Shown: positions 8,231 through 17,659, numbered from the stretch's first letter. The stretch is 64,000 nt of DNA from an uncultured Bacteroidales bacterium (GCA_944320465.1 CALUHO010000002.1:1-64000), one strand, 5' to 3'. A program made the numbers and translations. The notes: generated by a model not told the origin, from the letters alone.

Positions 8231-9853
8231 CAATCCAAGGACGGATTTGCCCTGAACAAAATAGATATCCTTGGCAATATCCGCCGCCGCAATCCTATCC
8301 AAATCCTGCTGCAGCTCTGGCGAAATCACGCTCTTTGTATCAATCCACTCCTTGACTGCTTCGTAATCGCCTTCGGCCTGATATTTCAGAATCTGAGCCA
8401 TCAACGAAACCGTAGCCTCTTTCATCTTTTCAACATCCACGGTATAAACGCCCTTATCGGAACGAGTGAAAGCGCCGTTGTCCTTCATCCAATTGAAGCA
8501 AAGCATATTGGCCTTGCCATGCGCACTGGCAGCCCCGAAACGTACCGAACGGAAAATGCCGGCAAAGAAGGTGATGTAGTTCCTGTCCACATCGGCATCG
8601 CCCATTTCACCTTGCTTATGCAGCTGATCCACGATATACAAGCCCATGATGTCAGCCTTGGCTTCTTCAATGGTGGAATAAGTTTCCATCAAAGCCGAAC
8701 GAACCGTACCCTGGCCGTTAATCGTGTTCTTTACGCCCAAGCCATGAGCCACTTCGTGGAAAGTGACGTTTTCAAAGAAACTGTTGAAGTCCACCATTTC
8801 CTGCTGTTGCGGGTTCATGACAATTTCCGAAATCGGCATCAGGATTTTGTCGAATTTAGCCTGCATCGCATTTTTCAACTGCAACTTGCGTGTGCCTTTC
8901 TGGATATGGACGCGTTCATCGTTGGGCAGGTTGATGGCAATGGTCTTGCTCCCCGCGTTGCAATCGCCACGGTAGAGAATCACATCGTACACATTCAAAT
9001 CAGAGTCCGTACCAGGCATCTCTGCTTTGTATTTCCCATCTACCGGCAAACCTCTTTGCAAATCAGGCAAAAGTGACGAGAATTTAGCCAGCTTGGCACT
9101 CCATTCGGGATCCTTGATCAACAGGAAAGACTCGTAAGCAGCCTTGTAACCGAACATGGCATCTTCATAATTTTCAATAGGTCCTATCACGAAGTCTATT
9201 TCGGATGTCTTGGCATCCATCCACGCCAGATCGCTTTCAAAATAATCATCGGTACGCAGTGCCCGGGCGCGCTTGGTCAGATAGTCCTTGAACCCGGCAT
9301 CGGTAGCCAAGGCAGCTGCCTGATCCAGCAAAGAAGCCGCCTTTTCAATTTCATTCTTGAAAAAGTCATGATACCAGATGACTTGGAGCTTGCCTTTGTC
9401 GTCCCGGCGAATCATCGTGTAAAGAGAAGTCTTGTTGGGGTCTTTCAAGGCCTCGAATTCTTCCGTAGTCATTTCGCCCGGATAGAAATTGGCCCCCAAA
9501 GGCTTCTGCACATAACCATTGATGAAGGGCTTGTTCCCGTCCAGACGATCCCAAGGACCATAGTTGATTTCGGCAAACTTGCGCAATGTGTCGTTCTGGA
9601 TGGCGGACAGGAGCTGGTCTTTGTTACCCGTGAAAGCCTGTTGCCAGAAAAGATCGTTCATGATATCGGCAGCATCGCAAAGATAGCCCATCATTTTCCG
9701 ATCATTGTCGCTGAAACGGCTAAGATCGGCTTTGAGTTCAACCCGGGCATATCCCATTACAGTGCCATCATCGGCTTTCGGCTGGGTTTGCTTGTTACCA
9801 CAAGAGCTCAACAAAAGAGCACTGATACCGGCAAATAAGAAAACTTTTTTCAT
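8228..9853 (-). CDS. M49-like (dipeptidyl-peptidase III-like) zinc metallopeptidase lipoprotein
   Basis: The protein is 541 residues and starts with a lipoprotein signal (MKKVFLFAGISALLLSSC, lipid Cys18), so it should sit in a membrane facing the periplasm or surface. The zinc site HEVAH (366-370) is followed by GLGVKNTINGQGTVR and EEAKAD (about 396-401), which supplies the third zinc ligand; this spacing fits the M49 family. Classical DPP III has the six-residue HExxGH motif, whereas this one has plain HExxH, as reported for a minority of bacterial M49 enzymes. It would cleave dipeptides from peptide N-termini. It is monocistronic, with a promoter about 150 bp upstream and a large palindrome at its stop. 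The class is fairly sure; the exact substrate is not. Confidence 0.82.
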   Translation of the reverse strand: MKKVFLFAGISALLLSSCGNKQTQPKADDGTVMGYARVELKADLSRFSDNDRKMMGYLCDAADIMNDLFWQQAFTGNKDQLLSAIQNDTLRKFAEINYGPWDRLDGNKPFINGYVQKPLGANFYPGEMTTEEFEALKDPNKTSLYTMIRRDDKGKLQVIWYHDFFKNEIEKAASLLDQAAALATDAGFKDYLTKRARALRTDDYFESDLAWMDAKTSEIDFVIGPIENYEDAMFGYKAAYESFLLIKDPEWSAKLAKFSSLLPDLQRGLPVDGKYKAEMPGTDSDLNVYDVILYRGDCNAGSKTIAINLPNDERVHIQKGTRKLQLKNAMQAKFDKILMPISEIVMNPQQQEMVDFNSFFENVTFHEVAHGLGVKNTINGQGTVRSALMETYSTIEEAKADIMGLYIVDQLHKQGEMGDADVDRNYITFFAGIFRSVRFGAASAHGKANMLCFNWMKDNGAFTRSDKGVYTVDVEKMKEATVSLMAQILKYQAEGDYEAVKEWIDTKSVISPELQQDLDRIAAADIAKDIYFVQGKSVLGL

Positions 9854-10002
9854 ATCCCACTTTTTTAGTTTGTTTGATTCTCTCCTACCTTATATACTTG
9901 TTTCAATAGCAACTCCTTTCAATGCCAACCTCCGGCAATCCGCCTTGGCCTCTGGCAGCTGGAACAAAAACGGAATCATCCTCCGTTTCTGCTTTCATTG
10001 GG

Positions 10003-10010
10003 CAAATGTA
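10003..10010 (-). promoter_or_regulatory. Promoter -7 box for the metallopeptidase gene (TACATTTG)
   Basis: The minus strand reads TACATTTG, a full TAnnTTTG match, with an ATTG about 20 bases upstream as a weak -33 element. It predicts a leader of roughly 140 bases before the start at 9853. Confidence 0.5.
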
Positions 10011-10126
10011 AGAAACTGTTTCATTTTCTACAATTTTCCCAAGCATTTTCTTTCCTGAAACGTTCCGAACCCGCTCAGGCTCTATTCATTCCATCTTCAT
10101 AGACAAGGCCTCCTTGTTCTTTGCCG

Positions 10127-11380
10127 TTACAGGCTCCTCTGCCGGGCATCCATCTTGATAAAAATAAAAAGCAGCAATGTGAAAGCCCAGAGAGAAGAAC
10201 CTCCATAACTGAAAAATGGCAACGGTATCCCGATGACCGGCAGCAACCCTATCGTCATGCCCACATTGACAAACAAGTGCAGGAAAAAAATCCCTGCCAC
10301 GCCATATCCATAGACCCTCGCATAGGGGCTTTTCTGCCTCTCGGCCAACCGTATCAAACGCAATAGCAAAAACAAATAGGTTCCTAAAAAAAACGTACAG
10401 CCTGCCCAGCCCCACTCTTCCCCAACCGTGCAGAAAATGAAATCCGTACTTTGTTCCGGCACAAAATTCAACTTAGTCTGGGTTCCTTGCAGATAGCCTT
10501 TGCCCCAGACCCCCCCGCTTCCGATGGCAATCTTGGACTGGTTCACATTGTAACCTGCGCCATGAATATCCTGTTCCTTGCCTAAAAGCACGTTGATACG
10601 TGTCTGCTGGTGGGGACTGAGGTGATTGAATGCGTATTCCACCCCCAATGTATACAACGAACACGTCAAGAACAGCAATATGCCCAGCACGATATTCTTC
10701 AATGTCCGTTTGTTTCGCCAAACCAGAAAAGCCGATACCAACGAGATAAAGCCAATCAGGACATAGCGGTTCACCAGCAAGGCGGCCACGAACAATGCAA
10801 CTGCCACCAATCCTGTAACCAAGACCCAGCCCGACATGCCTTCCCGGTACAAAGGCAGGACAAAAGCCAAGAAAACCAAAGCCGAACCAGCGTCCGGCTG
10901 CATCAGAATCAGCAACATGGGTATCAAGAACCACAATGCGGCTATCAGTTGGGTCCGAGGCCGTTTCATGTTGAGTGCCGGCTCGGAAACATATTTGGCA
11001 AATGCCAGACAGGTGGCCACTTTTGCAAATTCCGACGGCTGCATGGACAACGGCCCTAATTTAATCCACGACTTGGCTCCGGAAATTTCGGCTCCCACCA
11101 CCAATACAGCCAGCAGCAATAGGATTCCGATACCATAATACAGATAAGCGAATTGCGTGAACACCCGCAAGTCGGCTATCATTACAAAGACGGCCATCAG
11201 CAATGCAAAGCCAATGAAAACCAACTGTTTCCCGTAACGAGTAGCCAGCGAGAATCCCGTCATGCTTTCCGGTTCGTAAACTACCGAATAGATATTGAAC
11301 CAGCCTGCCACCACCAACAATAAATACACCAGCAGCAATGGCTTGTCCATATTCTTCAATGTCTTGCCTATTGTCCCCAT
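10127..11380 (-). CDS. rodA: Rod-shape SEDS peptidoglycan glycosyltransferase RodA
   Basis: RodA polymerises lipid II during cell elongation together with a class B penicillin-binding protein. The 417-residue protein has about ten hydrophobic segments and SEDS hallmarks: GAKSWIKLGPLSMQPSEFAK, LMQPDAGSALVF, and near the C-terminus VEQ/PEQSTDFIFCTVGEEWG and LPVIGIPLPFFSYGGSSL. It follows the PBP2 gene with a 14-base gap and is last in a lipoprotein-PBP2-RodA operon, the usual elongasome partnership. Confidence 0.94.
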   Translation of the reverse strand: MGTIGKTLKNMDKPLLLVYLLLVVAGWFNIYSVVYEPESMTGFSLATRYGKQLVFIGFALLMAVFVMIADLRVFTQFAYLYYGIGILLLLAVLVVGAEISGAKSWIKLGPLSMQPSEFAKVATCLAFAKYVSEPALNMKRPRTQLIAALWFLIPMLLILMQPDAGSALVFLAFVLPLYREGMSGWVLVTGLVAVALFVAALLVNRYVLIGFISLVSAFLVWRNKRTLKNIVLGILLFLTCSLYTLGVEYAFNHLSPHQQTRINVLLGKEQDIHGAGYNVNQSKIAIGSGGVWGKGYLQGTQTKLNFVPEQSTDFIFCTVGEEWGWAGCTFFLGTYLFLLLRLIRLAERQKSPYARVYGYGVAGIFFLHLFVNVGMTIGLLPVIGIPLPFFSYGGSSLWAFTLLLFIFIKMDARQRSL

Positions 11381-11394
11381 TTTCCAAGCCTTTC

Positions 11395-13251
11395 CTAATG
11401 AGCCGGAGGGCCAATGATATTGCCTTCCGCATCCCGTTCAAAAATCGTGAACTCCCGCACTTGGCGTTCCAAGTCTCCTCTTGCCACAGCTCCTTTCAAA
11501 TATTTCTCTATCAGCAGACTGCCCAAAGGTGCCGCCCAAACGCCTCCAAAACCGCTGTTTTCCAAAAAGACCGAAACCGCTATCTGCGGGTCATCCATCG
11601 GAGCGAAGCCAATAAAAACGGCATGATCATCGCCATGCGGATTCTCCGAAGTTCCAGTCTTTCCACAAACCACAATGTCAGGAATTTCCGCTCTTCTTGC
11701 AGTACCCTTAGGCAAATGCACGGCTTCGTACATGCCCTGCACCACCGGTTCAAAATACTTCTTGGCCACCATAGTGTAATGCCGGGATGTATCGGTCTGC
11801 AAACCTGCATTTTCCTCTCCCACGGCTTTGACCAAATGCGGAGTCACATAATAACCGCGATTTGCCATAATTGCCGCCAAGTTGGCCATCTGCACCGGCA
11901 CCAGACTCACTTCTCCCTGCCCTATGCTCAACGAATATATCGTACTGAAAGCCCAACGTTTATACCCATAAAACCTATCATAGAAACCCGTATCGGGTAT
12001 ATACCCCCCTTTCACATCCAAAAGGTCGATGGCCAAACGCTTCCCCAAGCCGAACGAACGCATGTACTCATCCCATCGGTTCAAACCAATCCGGCTGTCT
12101 TCAAAAATATTGGAAACCTTGCCTTGCTGAATGACCCGTTTGAACACTTGGTAAAAATAAGGATTGCAAGACATCCGGATTCCTTCCGTTACCGATTTGG
12201 CATCGGGATGATCGTGGCAACCAATCAAGGTCTTATCGCATTCAAAACCCGTATTGGGATTTATCACGCCTTCCTGCAAGGCAATCAGAGCCTGCGGCAA
12301 CTTGAAAATGGACCCCGGCGGGTAATACGACATCAAGGCCCTGTTGAACAATGGCTTTTGCGGGTCTCCAATCAATGCTCCGTAATTCTGGCTTCGGACT
12401 CTTCCCACCAGCAAGTTTGGGTCGTAAGTGGGAGCTGAAACCAAAGCCAAGACTTCTCCTGTAGACGGCTCTATGGCCACCACGCTACCTCTTTTCCCCT
12501 GCATAAGCTCCTCGGCATAAGCCTGCAAGTCGGCATCCAAAGTAGTATACAGGGGTTCTCCCTGCTGAGCCAGACTGTCGTACGCGCCTTCCTTATAACT
12601 CCCCTTTTCCCGGTTCAACACGTCCACCATCACCACCTTCACACCTTTCTTCCCTCGCAAAACCTCCTCGTAATACTTCTCCAAACCGCTTTTCCCTATA
12701 TAGTCGCCCGGCTTATAATGAGGATTCTGGATGATTTCTTCGGAACTCACCTCTCCCACATCGCCCAACACATGAGCGGCTACCGGCTTCGGATACCGGC
12801 GCAAGCTCCGGCTCTGCACGTAAAAGCCCGGAAACTGGTACATATATTCTTGCAAACGCCCGTAGACTTCCTTGGAAATCTGTTTTTCAAACACCGAAGG
12901 CGCATAACGAGAATAAGAACGAGCCTTCCGGTAACGTTCCTTGGTTCCAGCCGAGTCTATTTCAAGCAATCGAGCCAATTTTCCCCAATCCATCTCATCG
13001 ACATCCACTTGCCCAGGAACAACCATCAAATCGTAAACGGCTTCATTGTACACTAATATCTGCCCGTTCCGATCCAAAATCAGGCCTCGGCTCGGATATT
13101 GCACCTTGTGCCTGATAGCGTTCGATTGAGCATCGAGCGTATAACGCTCATCCACTATCTGCAACTGGAAAAGACGAATCCAATAAATAACTGCCACCAG
13201 AATGAAGATGGCCATGACAACCGATGCTTTGCTGACCGTTGAACGCCGCAT
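11395..13251 (-). CDS. mrdA: Penicillin-binding protein 2 (class B transpeptidase)
   Basis: PBP2 cross-links peptidoglycan during elongation and activates RodA. The 618-residue protein has an N-terminal membrane anchor (about residues 10-28), a PBP dimerisation domain (SRGLILDRNGQILVYNEAVYDL), and a transpeptidase domain. Catalytic motifs are SIFK (Ser314-Lys317, in YYPPGSIFK), SCN (in IRMSCNPYF) and KTGT (in VVCGKTGTSE). The start lies 4 bases after the stop of the upstream lipoprotein gene at 13255, and rodA follows. Confidence 0.95.
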   Translation of the reverse strand: MRRSTVSKASVVMAIFILVAVIYWIRLFQLQIVDERYTLDAQSNAIRHKVQYPSRGLILDRNGQILVYNEAVYDLMVVPGQVDVDEMDWGKLARLLEIDSAGTKERYRKARSYSRYAPSVFEKQISKEVYGRLQEYMYQFPGFYVQSRSLRRYPKPVAAHVLGDVGEVSSEEIIQNPHYKPGDYIGKSGLEKYYEEVLRGKKGVKVVMVDVLNREKGSYKEGAYDSLAQQGEPLYTTLDADLQAYAEELMQGKRGSVVAIEPSTGEVLALVSAPTYDPNLLVGRVRSQNYGALIGDPQKPLFNRALMSYYPPGSIFKLPQALIALQEGVINPNTGFECDKTLIGCHDHPDAKSVTEGIRMSCNPYFYQVFKRVIQQGKVSNIFEDSRIGLNRWDEYMRSFGLGKRLAIDLLDVKGGYIPDTGFYDRFYGYKRWAFSTIYSLSIGQGEVSLVPVQMANLAAIMANRGYYVTPHLVKAVGEENAGLQTDTSRHYTMVAKKYFEPVVQGMYEAVHLPKGTARRAEIPDIVVCGKTGTSENPHGDDHAVFIGFAPMDDPQIAVSVFLENSGFGGVWAAPLGSLLIEKYLKGAVARGDLERQVREFTIFERDAEGNIIGPPAH

Positions 13252-13254
13252 TCC

Positions 13255-13821
13255 TTACAAATATATTGGATCGGTATATATAGTATTACTCTTGTTCAAA
13301 GCCCTATCGTACAAATAGATGCTATAGCAAACCGTATGCCCCTGCATGAAGAGGGCCGTGCTAGGGAAATCATCTACCGCCCAAGTGATGGTCCCGCACA
13401 TGGCATTGTTCGAGGTAACCGGCTCCAAATAATGCAAATGGTAATTATATTCCACAGGGTACTCCCGACCCGTGCTGTCCCTATAATAAACCTGTGTATA
13501 GGTGCTGTCAGATCCCACTTCCATCAAATGAAAATGAAGATTGTACAAAGAATCTCCCACATAGGGGAAAACCTCATCCTCGGTCTGCCGGCCTATATCG
13601 CCATCCCCGTCCTGGAAGTAAAACTCCACCTCCAAGGTGAGTGTCGTGTCACCGCTCAAACCCACTTCCAGACCAAAAATGTTCTGCCGGAACTCCAGAT
13701 AGGGTTCTGGCGGGAATTCCATGGGTTTCACGCAAGAACACAAAAACGAAACAAGCGGCATTACAAGCAAAATTGATACCTTTGAAGCCGGGCGATACCG
13801 GAAGGAAAGCCAAGGGAACAT
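13255..13821 (-). CDS. Small lipoprotein of unknown function, first gene of the PBP2-RodA operon
   Basis: With the ATG at 13821 the product is 188 residues and starts with a signal sequence ending in SFLCSC, a plausible lipobox. The frame is open to 13884 but the upstream codons do not look like a signal. The mature part (FYFQDGDGDIGRQTEDEVFPYVGDS...) resembles the small beta-rich Bacteroidota lipoproteins with a DGDGDIG turn; I recognise no catalytic motif. Its stop is 3 bases from the PBP2 start, so the two are very likely co-transcribed, but a wall role is only an inference from that. Confidence 0.75.
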   Translation of the reverse strand: MFPWLSFRYRPASKVSILLVMPLVSFLCSCVKPMEFPPEPYLEFRQNIFGLEVGLSGDTTLTLEVEFYFQDGDGDIGRQTEDEVFPYVGDSLYNLHFHLMEVGSDSTYTQVYYRDSTGREYPVEYNYHLHYLEPVTSNNAMCGTITWAVDDFPSTALFMQGHTVCYSIYLYDRALNKSNTIYTDPIYL

Positions 13822-13911
13822 AGCAAAACTATCTGTTTTTTTTAGCAATATGCAGCGACCTTTGCCTCTTTGGAAACCTTCCAAGACAGTTTCCGGCCCC
13901 CACGCCAGCCC

Positions 13912-13944
13912 TTTGCCGACCAGCGGAATTGCTCAATAGCTTTG
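13912..13944 (+). promoter_or_regulatory. Promoter of the LuxE-like gene
   Basis: TTTG (13912-13915), 21 bases, then TAGCTTTG (13937-13944) is a full match to the Bacteroidota promoter pattern and predicts a leader of about 30 bases. The -7 box is half of a small palindrome AGCTTTG-AGG-CAAAGCT (13938-13954), which could bind a regulator. Confidence 0.6.
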
Positions 13945-13980
13945 AGGCAAAGCTCGAACCAAACTGTAAAATTATAAAAA

Positions 13981-14997
13981 ATGTTGACAAAGCCATTGCT
14001 TGAAAATCTCAAATCCCGCATATTCCAAACACGTTCAGAAGAAACCTTCAATGCCTTGGCTTTGGATATCTTCCATCTGCAATGGGAACATAATCCTGTA
14101 TACCGTCATTTTGCGCAATGCCTCTCTCCGGGCATGGATCCGGCACGAATCAAGCATTACCGGCAAATCCCTTTCCTGCCCATCGAACTGTTCAAAACCC
14201 AGAAAGTAATGATTGAAGGTCTTCCTGTACAGGATTACTTCATGAGTTCAGGCACTACTTCGCAAGGAGCCGTACAAAGCCGCCACTATCTCTGCGACCT
14301 TGACCTTTACGAAAAATGTTTCAGCCAAGCCTTCAGGATATTCTGGGGCGAACCCTCCCGATACGTATTTCTCGCCTTGCTTCCCAATTATCTGGAACAG
14401 CCCCACTCTTCTCTGATTTACATGATGAAAGGCCTCATTGCCCAAAGCGGGCAGCAGGAAAGCGGCTTTTATCTCTACGAACGGGACAAGTTGGCTGCAA
14501 AATTGCAGGAACTGGAAACCAGAGGACAAAAAACCATGCTTTTCGGGGTCAGCTACGCACTGCTTGATTTGGCCGAATCCTATCCGATGCCGCTCCGGCA
14601 CACTACCATTCTGGAAACGGGAGGCATGAAAGGCCGCCGCAAGGAACTGCTCAAGGAAGAGCTTCACCAGATACTCTGTTCTGCTTTCCAGATAGGTGCA
14701 ATCCATTCGGAATATGGGATGTGCGAGCTTCTTTCACAAGCATACTCGGTTGGGGACGGACTAAGGTTCCAATGCCCGCCATGGATGAAGATTCTAATCC
14801 GACAAAGCCAGGATCCGCTGCAATGGGAAGAAGACGGCCGCAGCGGCGGCATCAATGTGATAGACTTGGGAAACATGCTTTCCTGCCCTTTCATTGCAAC
14901 GCAAGATCTCGGCCGTCTCAATCCCGATGGAAGTTTCTCTGTCTTAGGGCGTTTTGACAACAGCGATATCCGAGGCTGCAACTTGATGGTAGATTAA
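13981..14997 (+). CDS. LuxE-like acyl-protein synthetase (adenylate-forming)
   Basis: The 338-residue protein belongs to the LuxE/acyl-protein synthetase branch of adenylate-forming enzymes, which activate a carboxylate with ATP and pass the acyl group to a protein or carrier. Visible features are the LuxE-like N-terminal segment (HNPVYRHFAQ, IPFLPIELFKTQKV), the phosphate-binding loop YFMSSGTTSQG, ETGGMKGRRKEL, and HSEYGMCELLSQAY, the last resembling the aromatic-acidic motif before the second nucleotide contact. No luxC reductase or luciferase partner is nearby, and no carrier protein is visible. In Bacteroidota such orphans are common; the substrate is unknown. It has its own promoter and is divergent from the lipoprotein-PBP2-RodA operon. 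Confidence 0.8.
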   Translation: MLTKPLLENLKSRIFQTRSEETFNALALDIFHLQWEHNPVYRHFAQCLSPGMDPARIKHYRQIPFLPIELFKTQKVMIEGLPVQDYFMSSGTTSQGAVQSRHYLCDLDLYEKCFSQAFRIFWGEPSRYVFLALLPNYLEQPHSSLIYMMKGLIAQSGQQESGFYLYERDKLAAKLQELETRGQKTMLFGVSYALLDLAESYPMPLRHTTILETGGMKGRRKELLKEELHQILCSAFQIGAIHSEYGMCELLSQAYSVGDGLRFQCPPWMKILIRQSQDPLQWEEDGRSGGINVIDLGNMLSCPFIATQDLGRLNPDGSFSVLGRFDNSDIRGCNLMVD

Positions 14998-15327
14998 TCG
15001 AGCGCGTACCTGCCTTCCTCTCCGATGCAGGGATACTCCCCCGCATTTTGCCGGGGAAGCCGGGAAACTGCCAATGAAAAATCAAATCTTCTCCGTATCA
15101 ATTTTTGATTTTTTTACTAAACATATACAAAACATTTTATCCTCAAAAAATCTTTTTCCCTTCTTAATCTGCCATTTATTCCCGTCTTTTTCCCGTGGCT
15201 GCGATGCCAAACAAGCCAAAATCGACTTGGATTGGATTAAATTGTCAATTTCACCCTAAGAATAGTTTATTTTTCCTTTTGTTGCCGCGTAATCATCCTT
15301 TGCGGAAAAAACCGACTTTGCCATGTT
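14998..15327. other. Intergenic region before the first surface-protein cassette
   Basis: There is a weak hairpin (CCCCGCATTTTGCCGGGG at about 15040-15057) that could end the LuxE-like transcript, followed by A+T-rich DNA. A 61-codon open frame at 15074-15259 has no signal, motif or homology that I recognise, so I do not call it. The A+T-rich end probably carries the promoter of the cassette. Confidence 0.5.
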
Positions 15328-15813
15328 TTGTCATTGTTTTGTTCTCAAACATCTAAATTTCCATTAAATCACAACATATCAACTACATACAAAAACACTT
15401 CACCCAGCGGGGGGGGCAGGGGGACATCCGGGTCTTCGGGCATGGCCGCTGCCTCGGCTTGCGTGGGAACGGCGGCCGGGGCTTCGGCGGCTCCGGCCGG
15501 CTTCCCGGACACGGCCCGCCTTGCCTCTTCCCCTTCTTCCGCCCTTCCCGGCCCCGTCCCTTCCGGCTCGTCCCCGGCCGGAACCGCCCCGGCTCCTCCC
15601 CAGCCTCCTTATCCTTCCCTTGGCCGCCATAACGTCTGGGGCGGTTCCTCCGCTTCAGGATTAGACATGGAAGTCTTCGGCCCGGGCGGCACGGTGGTCT
15701 TCCGCAACCCCTCCTTCCCCTTGGGCGATGTGCCGATGCGCAAGCAGGAGTCTCCCGGCTCTCTTTCCGACCGCGGCAGCCTGCAGAACGAGCAAGACAG
15801 GCAAGGCCATTGA
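15328..15813 (+). pseudogene. 5'-truncated copy of the Gly/Pro/Ala-rich lipoprotein
   Basis: From TSPSGGGRGTSG to the end (about 15400-15813) this frame is nearly identical to the lipoprotein at 31352-31828, except for a 16-residue in-frame insertion (SSGMAAASACVGTAAG). The first 24 codons (MSLFCSQTSKFPLNHN...) are unrelated, and the signal peptide and lipidation cysteine are missing. The copy starts exactly where the inverted repeat begins (15400). It is likely a non-exported remnant, or simply the leader DNA of the gene at 15914. Confidence 0.6.
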
Positions 15814-15981
15814 AGCCGGTATCCCCTCCCAAGGTAAACGGAAAGACAACAATTGATAACAGAAAGGCAAAAAGACAATTAACGGAATAAACAAACCATT
15901 AAAACAATTTCTTATGAAACGAGCGATTTCTCTTTTGGCCTTCGCCCTCTCCGGCCTCGGCCTCGCCAACGCACAGTGGTC
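15400..15981 (+). repeat. Outer inverted repeat, left arm (leader plus signal peptide)
   Basis: This 582-bp arm matches the minus strand of 31183-31716 (534 bp) almost base for base; the length difference is one 48-bp insertion. Identity starts at TCACCCAGCGG and ends just after the signal peptide codons of the 15914 gene (ANAQWS). Beyond the ends the flanks are unrelated or only moderately similar. Confidence 0.9.
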
Positions 15982-17659
15982 TGACGACCCCGACACCAAC
16001 AACTGTTTGATGCCTGAAGACTTCTATACCTGGGAACCTATCATGCTCTCGGACGGAACCTTCTATGTCTTTGCCGACAGGCCGGACGGCTCTGTCGATA
16101 CCATTGTCCCCTATCTGTATCGTTTTGACAAAGACGGGAATGATGTATGGGGCGGCCCCATCGAAATTACCCGGACATTGACAGCCACATGGACAAAGAC
16201 AATGAGCCATCTTTTGGTTGACGATGAAGACAATGCGGTCATTGTGGTGCAGAACATGAAATCAGGTCTTGCCGAATCGTATACGGCCTACAAGATAAGC
16301 CCCGAAGGTGAATTCCTGTGGCCGGAAGGCGGCGTGGACTTGCATGACGGGACAATCCCCGACGACCAATACTGCGCAGCAGTGCAGCTGACCCAGCTTT
16401 CGGATGGAAGCTATCTTTTCACTTGGATGGGAGACGAAATCATGATGCAGAGAGTAAGCCGGGACGGTCAAGTGCAATGGGGTGAAGGCAAGGCATTCGG
16501 AAGCGGCGCATATCCTTACGCTTTCGATGCCGGCGATGGCGACCTGCTGATGATTTACCAATCCTCGGGCATCATGGCACGCCGCCTGGACTTCGAGGGC
16601 AACGATGTCTGGCCCGAACCGGTTCCTGTATTCAGCGGGGAACTGAACAGCAATATCCCCTTGTGGACATACATCAAAGTGATTCCAATGTCAGACGGGA
16701 TTTTGGTAGGTTACTATGCTTTTGAAGGCGACTTCCATTACCCCGCTATCAGCTATATCAAGTTTGACGGCACGCACGGTTTCGCCGAAGCCGACCAAGG
16801 CCTGCGTTTAGGTTTCAGCGACTATTTCGGTTTCGCTCCCGCTTTGGACGTGGACGAGGAAAACAATGCCATCTATGCCGCATGGGAAGAATATCCCGGT
16901 GTCCAGTCCATTTCAAGGATGGTTTGCCAGAAAGTCAGTCTGGATGGCGAGCTTCTCTGGGATCCCGAAGGCGTTGAGCTGATGCCTATGCTGGAACGCC
17001 CTGTCTCCTACCAGACCGTTTCGGTGGGTCCCAAAGGATCGGTCATGATTGGCGTGATGGAACAGTACGATGGAGACGGGCATGGCATAGGTGCTCACTC
17101 GCCCATCAACATACACGCTTTCCTGTTGGATGCCAACGGAGAATTTGCCTGGGCCGATACCAGCAAGACAATCTGCAATGTACCCAGCGTGAAATACGAT
17201 CTGACATGCCTGCCTTACAGTGATGACCAATGGATTTTCCTGTGGGAAGACTGCCGCGCAGACAGTACCATCAGCCATGGCGATACCATCCGTGTCGACA
17301 GCAGGGTCGATGGCGGCTGGATTTACGGCCAAAGCATCAATATGGACGGTAACTTGGGAGAGAATGTATTCAATGAAAGCCGCGCCGTGGCCCGTCCGTC
17401 CGCCTTCTCGGTTTACCCTAACCCGGCAAAGGAGATACTTACCTTACGGCTTGATAATGCTGGAACTTACAGCCAGCCTGTCCGGGTAGAATTGCTGAAC
17501 ACGAACGGTGCGGTCCTTGCCCGTGTTTACGAAGGCCGCTTGCAGCCGGGTCGCAACGAAATAGAATGGAACCGCCCGGACGGCATCCGGAACGGCTTCT
17601 ATATCCTGAAATCCACCGCAGGAGGCAAGACGCAGTTCGCCAAAATCATCCTGCAATAG
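15914..17659 (+). CDS. T9SS-secreted propeller-like surface protein, copy 1
   Basis: The 581-residue protein has a signal peptide (MKRAISLLAFALSGLGLANA) and a C-terminal T9SS sorting domain (about 494-581; FSVYPNPAKEILTLRL ... NGFYILKSTAGGKTQFAKIILQ). The middle has repeated blade-like strands with DGSYLFTWMGD, QRVSRDGQVQWG, ARRLDFEGNDVW and KVSLDGELLWDPEG, suggesting a beta-propeller; no catalytic residues are recognisable. It is a paralogue of the protein at 29548-31251: signal peptides are identical, bodies are clearly related but diverged. It is followed 223 bases on by a large FN3 protein, the same order as in the inverted copy, so the two probably act together at the cell surface. Confidence 0.85.
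   Translation: MKRAISLLAFALSGLGLANAQWSDDPDTNNCLMPEDFYTWEPIMLSDGTFYVFADRPDGSVDTIVPYLYRFDKDGNDVWGGPIEITRTLTATWTKTMSHLLVDDEDNAVIVVQNMKSGLAESYTAYKISPEGEFLWPEGGVDLHDGTIPDDQYCAAVQLTQLSDGSYLFTWMGDEIMMQRVSRDGQVQWGEGKAFGSGAYPYAFDAGDGDLLMIYQSSGIMARRLDFEGNDVWPEPVPVFSGELNSNIPLWTYIKVIPMSDGILVGYYAFEGDFHYPAISYIKFDGTHGFAEADQGLRLGFSDYFGFAPALDVDEENNAIYAAWEEYPGVQSISRMVCQKVSLDGELLWDPEGVELMPMLERPVSYQTVSVGPKGSVMIGVMEQYDGDGHGIGAHSPINIHAFLLDANGEFAWADTSKTICNVPSVKYDLTCLPYSDDQWIFLWEDCRADSTISHGDTIRVDSRVDGGWIYGQSINMDGNLGENVFNESRAVARPSAFSVYPNPAKEILTLRLDNAGTYSQPVRVELLNTNGAVLARVYEGRLQPGRNEIEWNRPDGIRNGFYILKSTAGGKTQFAKIILQ

Noticed and set aside
15074..15259. A 61-codon plus-strand frame between the LuxE-like gene and the first cassette
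   Set aside because: It lies in A+T-rich DNA and has no signal, motif or support from context.
15383..15832. Several long open frames on both strands in the GC-rich lipoprotein region, also at 31333-31758
   Set aside because: High GC leaves stop codons rare in all phases. Only the frame with the LQGC lipobox at 31352-31828 has a meaningful N-terminus.
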